Shown here piece after piece: positions 24,505-32,804 of a DNA stretch of 47,204 bases. The DNA is from an uncultured Selenomonadaceae bacterium (lineage in GTDB: Bacteria > Bacillota > Negativicutes > Selenomonadales > Selenomonadaceae), in the NCBI GenBank assembly GCA_905234395.1, contig CAJOHG010000015.1, positions 1 to 47,204 of the forward strand. Direction: 5' to 3'. Both the position numbers and the translations under genes were made by a program. Positions within the stretch are counted from its first letter, which is position 1. Every line of letters begins with the position of its first letter. The notes below the pieces were generated by a model, which saw only the letters and a program-made list of their open reading frames with translations, was not told the DNA's origin and did not search any database.

Positions 24505-27294
24505 TTACGGCTCGATTAGTTCTGCCAGTGTTTTGAATAAATGTTCGGGCTCGACGGGCTTTGACAAGTGCGCGTTCATTCCGGCTTGCAAACTTCGCTG
24601 CACGTCCTCATCAAATGCGTTGGCTGTCATTGCGATTATCGGAACTTTTTTTGCGTCGGAACGATTCAGCGCGCGAATTGCCTCCGTTGCTTTCAAGCCG
24701 TCCATTATCGGCATGCGAATATCCATTAACACCGCGTCGAAATATCCTTCCGGCGAATTTGCGAACGTGTTGACCGCATCTTGACCGTTGGGCGCATGTT
24801 CGACCGTCATTCCGCGCATCGACAAAACCATTATCATTATCTCCGCGTTGACGGGCATATCTTCCGCCATCAAAATTTTTCGTCCTTCAAGCTCGGCAAG
24901 TTGTTTTTCCGGCTCGTCGAGACTTTTTTGTTCCAACGCCTGATGAAATTCTTTGACGACGTTCGACGCGAAAAGCGGTTTTGCCATAAATCTGTCGACG
25001 CCGGCAGCCATTGCCTCTTCAACAATGTCGTCCCAGTTGTATGACGTTAAAATTATTACCGCCGATTCGTTGCCGATGATGTCGCGAATTCTCCGCGTGA
25101 CTTCAATGCCGCTCTCGTCGGGCATTCGCAAATCAATCAGCAAAATGTTGTAGAGTTCATGGCGCGCACGACGCAGACGAACTTTTTCGACAGCCTCGCG
25201 ACCGCTCAACGACGTTTCAGCCGAAATGCCGACTTCCTCAAGAACAAGCTTGGCGTGTTCGCAGGCAATGGGATCGTCGTCGACAATCAGCACGTCCAAA
25301 TCGCCGACTTCAATCTTTTTGCCCTTGATTGTGTCGAAACTTTTGGGCGAGTTGCGCAGCGTGATATTAACCGTGAATTCGGAGCCGACGCCTTTTTCGG
25401 ACTTGACGGAGATATTGCCGTTCATCGTCTCGACGATATTTTTTGTTATCGCCATGCCTAAGCCGGTGCCACCGTAAGCATTCGACGTGCCCGAATCTTC
25501 CTGGCTGAACGGCTCGAAAATTTTTTTGATGTAGTCTTTCTCAATGCCAATGCCCGTGTCTTTGACGACGAATCGCAACGTTGACTTGTCCTCGAAGTGC
25601 GCGACTTGCTCAACGGTGAAAGTAATGCTACCCTTGTTCGTGAACTTAACCGCGTTGCCGAGAATGTTAATCAGCACCTGCTTAAGTTTCATGTCGTCGC
25701 CAATGTAAAAGTCATCGACGCGCCCGCGAATCGTGCAGTCGTAATGCAAACCTTTATCGCGACACTGACCGCTGACCATCGTATTAATCTGTTCCAACAT
25801 GCCGCCGAACGAAAATTCTTCGTTCTTGAGAATCATGCGACCGCTTTCAATTCTGCTCATGTCGAGAATGTCGTTGATGATGCCGAGCAAATGCCGGGCA
25901 CTTGAGCCGATTTTTTCAAGGTGCTCACGAACTCTTTCGGGCAAGCCCGGTTCTTTGAGCGCGATTGTATCCAGCCCGATAATTGCATTCATCGGCGTTC
26001 TAATCTCGTGGCTCATGCTCGATAAAAATGCGGTCTTGGCGACGTTGGCTTGATTTGCGATTTCCAATGCGTTGCGGAGCTGTTCATTTTTTGCAAGCTG
26101 CGCGCGTTGAATTTTCGTCGTGTCGCTTTTGAGCAGGATATAAAATTTCGCGTCCTTGTCGACGAGATAAAACACGAAACGCTTGTGAAAAATTTCGCCG
26201 TCGATAAAACAGTGAATGTTGACTTCGTAAGGCTCGCGCAATTCCAAAGCGTGTTCAATCTTCTGCAACGTCAACGCCTTGTAAAATTTTTCGCGCTCCT
26301 CGGTTGAGCCGGTCAACGCGGGTTTGATTTGCTCGTTAAGGTATTCGTCGTAGCTGCCGGTGAGTTTTTTGGGGAAGATTGAGCCGCGCGGAATGTTCGC
26401 CGCGTCGCCGATAACAACGCCGTAATTTCCGTTGACGATGTAAGTTATCATGTCGTATTGGTCGGCGAGAGCTTTGTTCAAGACGGTTTTGTTGACGATT
26501 TGATTGTTGTAGTCTTGCTCGGTGGCGAAGGCGATAATATCTTCCGTGTCGGGATCTCGGCGCATGGTGACGGTGTAATTAACAAAACATTCGCGCCCGT
26601 TCGGTCGACGGCTGAAAAAAACTGCGGAGTGAGTATTTTTGCCTGCCGCGACGTTTTTAAGCAGAGACTTCGCGTTGAATTCGGCGAGAAATTTTTTTCT
26701 GTCACGTTCAAGCGGAAAATAATTGACACGTTGCTCAAGACGATCGGAAATTTTTATGCCGGGCACGTCGACATCGTAAAGGTCACGCCCGCGACAATCT
26801 TCAACGACGTTTTGCGTAAGGTTCAGGCGAATTGAAACGAGCGTATCGCTTGCCAAAGTCTCCAGCTCTTTGCGAACGCCTTCATAGAGAATTTTCGCGC
26901 GCTGTTCGCTCTGTTTAATCTTCGTCACGTCGAAATAGTTGCAGTAGGCGTATTCAATGCCTTCGTGTTCGACAAAAGCATAGTGGACGTTGACCCAAAT
27001 CCAATTTCCTTTGCCGGTGCGCTTGCGAATTGTAAGGCTGTTGTCGCCCGCGCGAGTGACGTGGTGTTGAAAAAGGTAAGCGACTTCCGGGCGGTCTTCG
27101 GGATGAATGCTGTTCATTGCGCCGCCGCTCTCAAGAGCGATGAATTCTTCCTCGGTGCACTCGACCATTTCCAAAAATTCACGCGAACACCACACGGGAA
27201 AATATTTTCCGTCGGGCTCGACGCGCATGAGAACGGAATTGTTGTCCAGCGAATCGAAAATTTTTTCGTAGAAACTCGTTTTAAAATCCAACAT
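24505..27294 (-). CDS. Hybrid sensor histidine kinase with two receiver domains
   Basis: A 929-residue cytoplasmic hybrid kinase with no membrane segment. A PAS domain (about 10-125, ending NYFDVTKIKQSEQRAK) and a second, more divergent sensor region are followed by HisKA with the phospho-accepting His in SSMSHEIRTPMNAI, the HATPase boxes (N in ILGNAVKFTN, DTGIGI, GGTGLGMAI), then two receiver domains with Asp in LLIDLRMPDESG and VLMDIRMPIMDG. ATG 27294 has AAGGA about 10 bases upstream; the earlier TTG 27330 has none. The gene follows an Hpt gene by 36 bases, so the relay His-Asp-Asp-Hpt is complete except for an output regulator, which must be encoded elsewhere. The signal is unknown. Confidence 0.9.
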   Translation of the reverse strand: MLDFKTSFYEKIFDSLDNNSVLMRVEPDGKYFPVWCSREFLEMVECTEEEFIALESGGAMNSIHPEDRPEVAYLFQHHVTRAGDNSLTIRKRTGKGNWIWVNVHYAFVEHEGIEYAYCNYFDVTKIKQSEQRAKILYEGVRKELETLASDTLVSIRLNLTQNVVEDCRGRDLYDVDVPGIKISDRLEQRVNYFPLERDRKKFLAEFNAKSLLKNVAAGKNTHSAVFFSRRPNGRECFVNYTVTMRRDPDTEDIIAFATEQDYNNQIVNKTVLNKALADQYDMITYIVNGNYGVVIGDAANIPRGSIFPKKLTGSYDEYLNEQIKPALTGSTEEREKFYKALTLQKIEHALELREPYEVNIHCFIDGEIFHKRFVFYLVDKDAKFYILLKSDTTKIQRAQLAKNEQLRNALEIANQANVAKTAFLSSMSHEIRTPMNAIIGLDTIALKEPGLPERVREHLEKIGSSARHLLGIINDILDMSRIESGRMILKNEEFSFGGMLEQINTMVSGQCRDKGLHYDCTIRGRVDDFYIGDDMKLKQVLINILGNAVKFTNKGSITFTVEQVAHFEDKSTLRFVVKDTGIGIEKDYIKKIFEPFSQEDSGTSNAYGGTGLGMAITKNIVETMNGNISVKSEKGVGSEFTVNITLRNSPKSFDTIKGKKIEVGDLDVLIVDDDPIACEHAKLVLEEVGISAETSLSGREAVEKVRLRRARHELYNILLIDLRMPDESGIEVTRRIRDIIGNESAVIILTSYNWDDIVEEAMAAGVDRFMAKPLFASNVVKEFHQALEQKSLDEPEKQLAELEGRKILMAEDMPVNAEIMIMVLSMRGMTVEHAPNGQDAVNTFANSPEGYFDAVLMDIRMPIMDGLKATEAIRALNRSDAKKVPIIAMTANAFDEDVQRSLQAGMNAHLSKPVEPEHLFKTLAELIEP

Positions 27295-27330
27295 CGAAAA
27301 CCAATCCTTTGGCAAAGCTCCAATTCCCAA

Positions 27331-27669
27331 TCACAGCTCTGCAACCAACTTGTCGCGAATTTCTTTGATGGGCTTGTACATCGCAACATAATCGGCGTCC
27401 TTTTTTGCGCGGAGCATTTCGGTCATATCGGAAAGCGGATCGTAGATTGTATTGAGCGCGAGATTGCCGACGACGCCTTTGAGCGCGTGACAATGTTCAA
27501 AGGAAGTCTCATAATCTTTGGCGGCGAGTGTCTCTTCCAACTGATCAAACGCGGGATTTTTCAAAGCCATTGCGAGCATTTTGGAAAAAAATTTCGCGTT
27601 GTTCATGCATCTTGCCAAACCTGCGCGGGCGTCAATCCCGAAGTCTTTCAAACGTTCCACATCAAGCAT
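27331..27669 (-). CDS. Hpt-domain phosphotransfer protein, probably leaderless
   Basis: A 112-residue single-domain Hpt protein with the phospho-histidine in CHALKGVVGNLAL, preceded by helices around the conserved G-x-x-x-x-L motif (ARAGLARCMNN). It relays phosphate between receiver domains, presumably of the hybrid kinase downstream. ATG 27669 lies only 10 bases after the -10 box of a near-consensus promoter and has no ribosome-binding site, so the mRNA would begin a few bases from, or at, the start codon. An upstream start would be outside the transcript. Confidence 0.85.
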   Translation of the reverse strand: MLDVERLKDFGIDARAGLARCMNNAKFFSKMLAMALKNPAFDQLEETLAAKDYETSFEHCHALKGVVGNLALNTIYDPLSDMTEMLRAKKDADYVAMYKPIKEIRDKLVAEL

Positions 27670-27679
27670 TTCGGCACAG

Positions 27680-27708
27680 ATTATAACAGGTATTTGAATT
27701 TTGTACAA
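27680..27708 (-). promoter_or_regulatory. Promoter for the hpt-kinase operon, giving a leaderless message
   Basis: Minus strand TTGTAC (27703-27708), an exact 17-base spacer and TATAAT (27680-27685). Only ten bases separate the -10 box from the ATG at 27669. Confidence 0.75.
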
Positions 27709-27750
27709 AAAAATTCGCGGGCTGTGGAAAAAATTTTTTTTGGAAAGTAC

Positions 27751-27779
27751 TTGCAATGTTGGAAGATATGTGCTATATT
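27751..27779 (+). promoter_or_regulatory. Promoter for the tRNA cluster
   Basis: TTGCAA (27751-27756), a 17-base spacer and TATATT (27774-27779), 16 bases before the first tRNA base at 27796. Confidence 0.7.
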
Positions 27780-27795
27780 CCGCTACGTTGGTTGT

Positions 27796-27871
27796 GATTC
27801 GCTAGCTCAGTCGGTAGAGCACCTGACTTTTAATCAGGGTGTCCCGGATTCGAGTTCCGGGCGGATCACCA
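27796..27871 (+). tRNA. tRNA-Lys (TTT)
   Basis: A cloverleaf with acceptor GATTCGC/GCGGATC, anticodon loop CTTTTAA (anticodon TTT), T-loop TTCGAGT and encoded CCA end. First of a four-gene cluster. Confidence 0.97.
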
Positions 27872-27872
27872 G

Positions 27873-27947
27873 GGCGCCATCGTCAAGAGGTTAAGACACC
27901 GCCCTTTCACGGCGGGTTCGTGGGTTCGAATCCCGCTGGCGTCACCA
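27873..27947 (+). tRNA. tRNA-Glu (TTC)
   Basis: Acceptor GGCGCCA/TGGCGTC, anticodon loop CTTTCAC with TTC, T-loop TTCGAAT and encoded CCA. It begins one base after tRNA-Lys. Confidence 0.97.
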
Positions 27948-27950
27948 AGC

Positions 27951-28027
27951 GGCCCGGTAGTTTAGTTGGTTAGAATGCCGCCCTGTCACGGCGGAGGTCG
28001 TCGGTTCAAGTCCGATCCGGGTCGCCA
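27951..28027 (+). tRNA. tRNA-Asp (GTC)
   Basis: Acceptor GGCCCGG/CCGGGTC, anticodon arm CCGCC-CTGTCAC-GGCGG with GTC, and encoded CCA. Confidence 0.97.
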
Positions 28028-28084
28028 CTTTTATTTCAATTAGGCGATAAAGTTTAAATCGTCGTAACGTCCGGCGCATCAACA

Positions 28085-28103
28085 GGATGCAACGTCACGT
28101 TGC
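28085..28103 (+). repeat. Palindromic repeat directly before tRNA-Phe
   Basis: A perfect copy of GGATGCAACGTCACGTTGC ends on the base before tRNA-Phe begins. It lies in a 76-base gap, unlike the gaps of 1-3 bases between the other three tRNA genes, and is probably an insertion into the cluster. Confidence 0.85.
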
Positions 28104-28176
28104 GCCTCGGTAGCTCAGTTGGTAGAGCAGGGGACTGAAAATCCCCGTGTCAGTGGTTCGATTCCGCTCTGAGGCA
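28104..28176 (+). tRNA. tRNA-Phe (GAA), CCA not encoded
   Basis: Acceptor GCCTCGG/CTGAGGC with one G-U pair, and anticodon arm GGGGA-CTGAAAA-TCCCC with GAA. The discriminator A is followed by CTA rather than CCA, so the end must be added by nucleotidyltransferase, unlike its three cluster neighbours. The 5' end touches the palindromic repeat, which would form part of the precursor's leader. Confidence 0.95.
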
Positions 28177-28186
28177 CTATAAAAAA

Positions 28187-28210
28187 GTCCGCTCAATAGG
28201 CGGGCTTTTT
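28187..28210 (+). terminator. Terminator after the tRNA cluster
   Basis: GTCCGC pairs with GCGGGC (one G-U) around a seven-base loop and is followed by five T residues. Confidence 0.8.
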
Positions 28211-28315
28211 AATTTCAACAGTTCAAATTTATTCCGCCACTGCAACTGCGTCGACCGTCACAGTCAAATCCCTGCGAATTCACGGCGCGTTGAAATATCG
28301 GCAAGTCTTTTTTGC

Positions 28316-28340
28316 AAAAAAAATCCCGCCTTTCGACGGG
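28316..28340 (-). terminator. Terminator after the RTX-repeat gene
   Basis: In minus orientation CCCGTC-GAAA-GGCGGG (one G-U, GNRA tetraloop) is followed by A and eight T residues. Confidence 0.88.
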
Positions 28341-28360
28341 TGCAGATTGTCAAGCAGATT

Positions 28361-29782
28361 TTATTTCTTGACGAGCTTAGAGCCGCTGATTTTGTAAGTC
28401 GAGCTGTTAACGTTGAAAGTCGACGCCGTGAAGTCATGCAACGTTATGGCGTTTTTGGTTGAGCCGACTTTGAAATAAACTTCCGACTTCGACTTGTTGT
28501 AAGACGCGCTGAAGGTGCCCGTTATCTTGAGCAAGTCATCGTTGGCGAAGCCGTAAATAACGTCCTTGCCGTCACCGTTGCCATAAATAAAAGTATCGGC
28601 ACCTGCATTGCCCCAAAGCGAATCATCACCCTTGCCGCCCGTGAGTGAATCATTTCCTGCGCCGCCGATAAGTTTGTCATTACCTGCCGCACCGTTCAGA
28701 TTGTCCGCACCGTTGCCGCCGGTGATTGAATTTGCCAACGTGTTGCCGGTGATTTGAATTGCCTTTGTGCGTTTGGAAGCGTCGGCAACTTCAATGCTTG
28801 AGCCAATCGTGACCTTTGACGACGAGCTGTTATCGAGGAGTTGAGCACCGCCGATAATCGTGCGAGCTTTACCGTTTGCGTCAACGAAAAGGAGTTCTTT
28901 GCCCTTAGCCTTCTTTACGGTGAGAGTGCCTTTGCCGATTGTAAAGATCGCGTCCGAACCTTTGAACGTGGAAGACGTAATCGATGAGCCGATTGAAATT
29001 TTGTCGCCGCTTGCATAGTCGCTGATAACGTCCTTGCCCGCGCTGTAGATGAAAACATCATTGCCTTTGCCGCCGACAAGAGTATCATTGCCGTCGCCGC
29101 CAATCAGAGTGTCATTGCCCGTGCCGCCGACCAGTGAATCGTTTCCTGCGTTGCCATAGATTGAGTCGTTGCCGTCGCCGCCGTTAATGGTATCGTTGCC
29201 CGCATTGCCGACAATAAAATCATTACCTTTGCCGCCAATCAAAGTGTCTTTACCGTCACCGCCAAATAAGGCGATTGTATAGGATTTAATTCCGACCGCA
29301 TTCAGAAGCGTAAGTGAACCGTCCGAGAAATTGTAAACGATATTATTGCCGCTTGTCTTTTGAGACCAATTACTGCCTGCAATCGCGATTGTATCATTTG
29401 CGCTGAAGCCGTAGACAATATCGTTGCCGCTTCCCGAACTTATTGCGTTGCCGCCGGTATTGTTGAGCAATATAACATCGTTGCCCGTACCGCCGCTTAT
29501 AATGTTTCCTTTGCCTTCAACGTAGATTGTATCGTTGCCCGCGTCTCCGAATATGTTTCCGTTGTTGCCGTTGCTTATTATGGAATCGGCTCCGTTGCCG
29601 CCCCAAATGCTTACATGGTTGCCAATGTTGCCGATGTTGTCGTGACCGTCGCCGCCGTAAACGGATACATTATTGGCATAGTTCCAAACAGTGTCGTTGC
29701 CGCCGTAAGCATTGACTATTGCGCCCGCTATCGTGTTGTTCAAGATGTCATTGCCTGCCGTGCCGTAAATATATTTAGCCAT
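28361..29782 (-). CDS. RTX (hemolysin-type) calcium-binding repeat protein
   Basis: A 473-residue protein made largely of glycine-rich RTX nonapeptides (GGxGxDxLx), in two main blocks: about residues 180-245 (GGDGKDTLIGGKGNDFIVGNAGNDTI) and 355-405 (GGNGADNLNGAAGNDKLIGG). A more degenerate N-terminal part (residues 5-130) has the same spacing with N instead of D at many sites. There is no N-terminal signal peptide, as usual for type I secreted proteins, and the C-terminus ends LVKK. The repeats fold as calcium-binding beta-rolls outside the cell. No adhesin, lipase or protease domain is visible. No type I ABC exporter is adjacent. AAGGAG precedes ATG 29782. Confidence 0.88.
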   Translation of the reverse strand: MAKYIYGTAGNDILNNTIAGAIVNAYGGNDTVWNYANNVSVYGGDGHDNIGNIGNHVSIWGGNGADSIISNGNNGNIFGDAGNDTIYVEGKGNIISGGTGNDVILLNNTGGNAISSGSGNDIVYGFSANDTIAIAGSNWSQKTSGNNIVYNFSDGSLTLLNAVGIKSYTIALFGGDGKDTLIGGKGNDFIVGNAGNDTINGGDGNDSIYGNAGNDSLVGGTGNDTLIGGDGNDTLVGGKGNDVFIYSAGKDVISDYASGDKISIGSSITSSTFKGSDAIFTIGKGTLTVKKAKGKELLFVDANGKARTIIGGAQLLDNSSSSKVTIGSSIEVADASKRTKAIQITGNTLANSITGGNGADNLNGAAGNDKLIGGAGNDSLTGGKGDDSLWGNAGADTFIYGNGDGKDVIYGFANDDLLKITGTFSASYNKSKSEVYFKVGSTKNAITLHDFTASTFNVNSSTYKISGSKLVKK

Positions 29783-29814
29783 AAGCTCATCTCCTTGCGT
29801 AAAATTTTTGTTTA

Positions 29815-29843
29815 ATTATACAATGCGCGTGCGAGCTTTGCAA
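29815..29843 (-). promoter_or_regulatory. Promoter for the RTX-repeat gene
   Basis: Minus strand TTGCAA (29838-29843), a 17-base spacer and TATAAT (29815-29820), about 33 bases before the start codon. Confidence 0.75.
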
Positions 29844-29924
29844 ATTGCCTTTGACAAGAGGATGAAAAACTTGCCGTTTCCTGCTAAAATATTTGTAAAA
29901 ATTTTTCGAGGGGAGTTTGCACTT

Positions 29925-32336
29925 ATGACAAAGATTTTAAATGCCGTGAGAGTTTCGGAAGACATCATGGAGCTTTTTGACGCGGAGGACATCACGCCGA
30001 ACGGTGAACCCGACAAAAATTTCTCTGCGCAACTGAAAACTTTCCTGCTCAACTGCGACTTTGATCGCGCCGGACTCGACCCCTACGACGAAAATATTTT
30101 GTTTGATCCAAATCGCGGGCATTGGGACTTGTGGGACTTCGACGCGCAAGGCGGCAAGGAAATCACTCTTGACGGAAATTTTGTCGCGAGAAATCCTGTC
30201 GACGACGTTTCAACGGGCATCGTGGCAATCGACTTCGGCACCAGTCGCACGGTTGTCGTTTATGAAAACGAGCATTCGCAAATCATTCCGCTGCAAGTCG
30301 GCAACGGCTCTTATCGCGACGGCATAAATCTTTCCGCCAACTACGAAAATCCAACTGTCCTGCAGTTCATCGACATTGAAAGCTTTTTGACGGCGTATTA
30401 TTGGCGCGAAGGCAGACCGTTCACGCATTGGGACGACGTGAAAGTTTCGCACGAGGCATTCGACAATTTGACCAAAAGCGGCTCCGAAAAATTTTATTCT
30501 TTCTTGACGGATTTAAAGTATTGGTGCGGCTCAAAAACTCAATTCATGTTGCGTGACGAGAAAAAATTTATCACGCAACTTGCGCCGTTCGCAGAGCTTG
30601 CCGACGACGAGATTAATCCGCTGGAAATTTACGCGTACTATTTGGGACTTTTCATCAACAACATGCAACAGGAGCGTCACATTTTCTTGAATTACATTTT
30701 GTCGTTCCCGGTGACGTATGAGCGCGAGATCAAAGATAAAATGCGGCGATGCTTTGAACGCGGCTTGAAAAAATCTTTGCCGACTGCACTGCTTACGAAT
30801 GCGGCGGTGATGAAAAAATTTTCCGTACGTGAAGGTGCGTCGGAGGCGGCGGCTTATGCGATAACGGCTTTGCAAGAATACGGCTTCGACCCGGAAGACA
30901 ACGACGAAATTTATTATGCGGTGTTCGACTTCGGCGGCGGCACGACCGATTTTGACTTCGGTTTTCTGCGCGAATCGTCAAGCGATCGTTATGATTATCT
31001 GCTCGTGCATTTCGGCGAGAACGGCGACAGAACTTTGGGCGGCGAAAATCTTTTAAAGCTGTTGGCGTTTGAACTGTTTAAATCGAATCAAAACAACTTG
31101 CTCAACGTCGACGGCGGCAAGATACCGTTCACGTGGGCGGCTGACAAAATCAACTTCGCGGGCTCGGAAGCACTGATAAAAGATTCGCAAGAGGCACATT
31201 CCAATATGCACGCGCTGATTGAAAAGTTGAGACCGGTTTGGGAGGCACCGGATTCAGAGGCGGCGAACAAAATCATTTCGGAAAAATTTATCGAGGTAAA
31301 TCTTTTCCGCGACGACGGTCAAATTGTCGAGAACTTCCGCCTTGACGTGACGATTGACTTGCAAGAAATTCTGCGCACGAGAATCAAAGTCGGCATAAAC
31401 AATTTTTTCATCTCAATGAAGGAAGCATTCAATAAGAACAGCAAAAATTCTCTGCGCAAAATAAAATCGCTAAACGAGATCGATGAGCTGTCAATTTTTT
31501 TGGCGGGCAATTCGTCAAAATCGCCGCTGGTCAAAGAATTGTTCGCGGAATATTTATCTCCGCAGGAAGACACGAGTCTTGCTCCCGACGAAAATCCTTT
31601 CATCAACGGGCGGCTCAAGAACGGCTACGAGCTCAAGGACGATTATTACATGCAGAGCGGCAGCATTTATCGGCGCGACAGCAACGGGCTTGAAGTTTGG
31701 CTGGGCGATTTGGACAACGTGCACGACCAAATTGTTTTGAGCGAAACCGTAAAAAAAGTTCCCGTCAGCAGAGCCAACGAGAAATCGCAAGCCGATATTT
31801 TGTTCGAGTTCAGCGGCAGAGTACCCGAATTTAAAATTTATCCCGCATTGGGCACTGAAGAAGCGCACGAGATTCAAGAGGAACGCGGCGTTGAAGTTCG
31901 CACCGATTTAAGTGCACCGACAGGCAAAACGGGCGTTGCATTCGGATTGTTGCTAAGTCGAGCGGGCGGACTTATCAAGACCAAACACATCACTCCCGAC
32001 CCGGAAAAAACTCCGTTCGCCTGTTACGTCGGCAGAAATCGTAAGCGCAAGTTCAAGACGATTCTTGACCGCAACACGAAATTTGACGTTTGGCACCCGT
32101 TCATCGACGCGGGCGACAGTTTCGATATTTTCTACACGAATTTGCCCGAAGCCGTCTCTGACAAGATGAGCATTCAAAAGGCAAAGAGAATCACAATCAA
32201 TCTTGACGCGCCCGACGAAAATGCAACGGTTTACATTCGCGCGGTGAAGTCGAATGTCATTGAATATCAAATCGCTCGCAGTGAAGAGGAACTTTCCGAC
32301 GACGCGACCGCTTCCGAACAGATTGAGCTGGTTTGA
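29925..32336 (+). CDS. Large Hsp70/actin-fold ATPase-like protein of unknown function
   Basis: An 803-residue soluble protein with an Hsp70-like nucleotide-binding domain at about 100-570. It shows phosphate-1 IVAIDFGTSRTVVVY, phosphate-2 YAVFDFGGGTTDFDFG and adenosine motif LSIFLAGNSSKSPLV. About 100 residues precede it (MTKILNAVRVSEDIMELF...) and about 250 residues follow, with no DnaK substrate-binding domain or EEVD-like tail recognised. ATG 29925 follows AGGGGAG by 9 bases; earlier in-frame codons have no ribosome-binding site. It is monocistronic, divergent from the RTX gene and convergent with ribH. A dedicated chaperone, or a cytoskeletal or regulatory ATPase, is possible, but I cannot choose. 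Confidence 0.75.
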   Translation: MTKILNAVRVSEDIMELFDAEDITPNGEPDKNFSAQLKTFLLNCDFDRAGLDPYDENILFDPNRGHWDLWDFDAQGGKEITLDGNFVARNPVDDVSTGIVAIDFGTSRTVVVYENEHSQIIPLQVGNGSYRDGINLSANYENPTVLQFIDIESFLTAYYWREGRPFTHWDDVKVSHEAFDNLTKSGSEKFYSFLTDLKYWCGSKTQFMLRDEKKFITQLAPFAELADDEINPLEIYAYYLGLFINNMQQERHIFLNYILSFPVTYEREIKDKMRRCFERGLKKSLPTALLTNAAVMKKFSVREGASEAAAYAITALQEYGFDPEDNDEIYYAVFDFGGGTTDFDFGFLRESSSDRYDYLLVHFGENGDRTLGGENLLKLLAFELFKSNQNNLLNVDGGKIPFTWAADKINFAGSEALIKDSQEAHSNMHALIEKLRPVWEAPDSEAANKIISEKFIEVNLFRDDGQIVENFRLDVTIDLQEILRTRIKVGINNFFISMKEAFNKNSKNSLRKIKSLNEIDELSIFLAGNSSKSPLVKELFAEYLSPQEDTSLAPDENPFINGRLKNGYELKDDYYMQSGSIYRRDSNGLEVWLGDLDNVHDQIVLSETVKKVPVSRANEKSQADILFEFSGRVPEFKIYPALGTEEAHEIQEERGVEVRTDLSAPTGKTGVAFGLLLSRAGGLIKTKHITPDPEKTPFACYVGRNRKRKFKTILDRNTKFDVWHPFIDAGDSFDIFYTNLPEAVSDKMSIQKAKRITINLDAPDENATVYIRAVKSNVIEYQIARSEEELSDDATASEQIELV

Positions 32337-32339
32337 ATT

Positions 32340-32804
32340 TTACGGCAAGTTTTTAAGAAGATTTGCCATTTCCATTGCACTAATCGCCGCGTCGAAGCCT
32401 TTGTTGCCCGATTTGGTTCCGGCACGTTCAATCGCCTGCTGAATGTTCTCCGTGGTGACGACGCCGAAAATCGTCGGGACGCCGCTTTGCAGTCCGACCT
32501 GCGCCACGCCTTTTGAAACTTCATTGCAAACGTAATCGTAGTGAGTTGTCGCGCCGCGAATCACTGCGCCCAAACAAATTATCGCGTCGAAATTTTTGGT
32601 CGACGCCAATTTTTTTGCGACAAGCGGAATTTCAAATGCGCCGGGCACCCACACGACGGAAATATTTTCGTCGGGAGTCTCGTGGCGTTTCAAAGCGTCA
32701 ATCGCTCCGCCCAAAAGTTTGCTCGTGATGAATTCGTTAAACCGCGCAACGACGATTGCAAATTTCAAATCGCGTCCGCTGATAATTCCTTCGTAAGTGT
32801 TCAT
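32340..32804 (-). CDS. ribH: 6,7-dimethyl-8-ribityllumazine synthase
   Basis: A 154-residue lumazine synthase, the usual family length. The motifs are [63 protein letters not shown] with the catalytic His in THYDYV, and [16 protein letters not shown]. It condenses 5-amino-6-ribitylaminouracil with 3,4-dihydroxy-2-butanone 4-phosphate. The ATG overlaps the ribBA stop as ATGA and GGAGG lies just upstream, so the two are coupled. It is the last gene of the FMN-riboswitch operon. Confidence 0.97.
   Translation of the reverse strand: MNTYEGIISGRDLKFAIVVARFNEFITSKLLGGAIDALKRHETPDENISVVWVPGAFEIPLVAKKLASTKNFDAIICLGAVIRGATTHYDYVCNEVSKGVAQVGLQSGVPTIFGVVTTENIQQAIERAGTKSGNKGFDAAISAMEMANLLKNLP

Noticed and set aside
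28211..28315. Minus-strand frame reading IRRDLTVTVDAVAVAE before a stop, as a gene remnant
   Set aside because: It looks like a protein tail but is only 16 codons, with a stop just upstream and no identifiable family. I could not support it as a feature.
28361..29782. Regular repeats in this region as a CRISPR or satellite array
   Set aside because: They are codons of RTX nonapeptides in one open frame with a ribosome-binding site, promoter and terminator.
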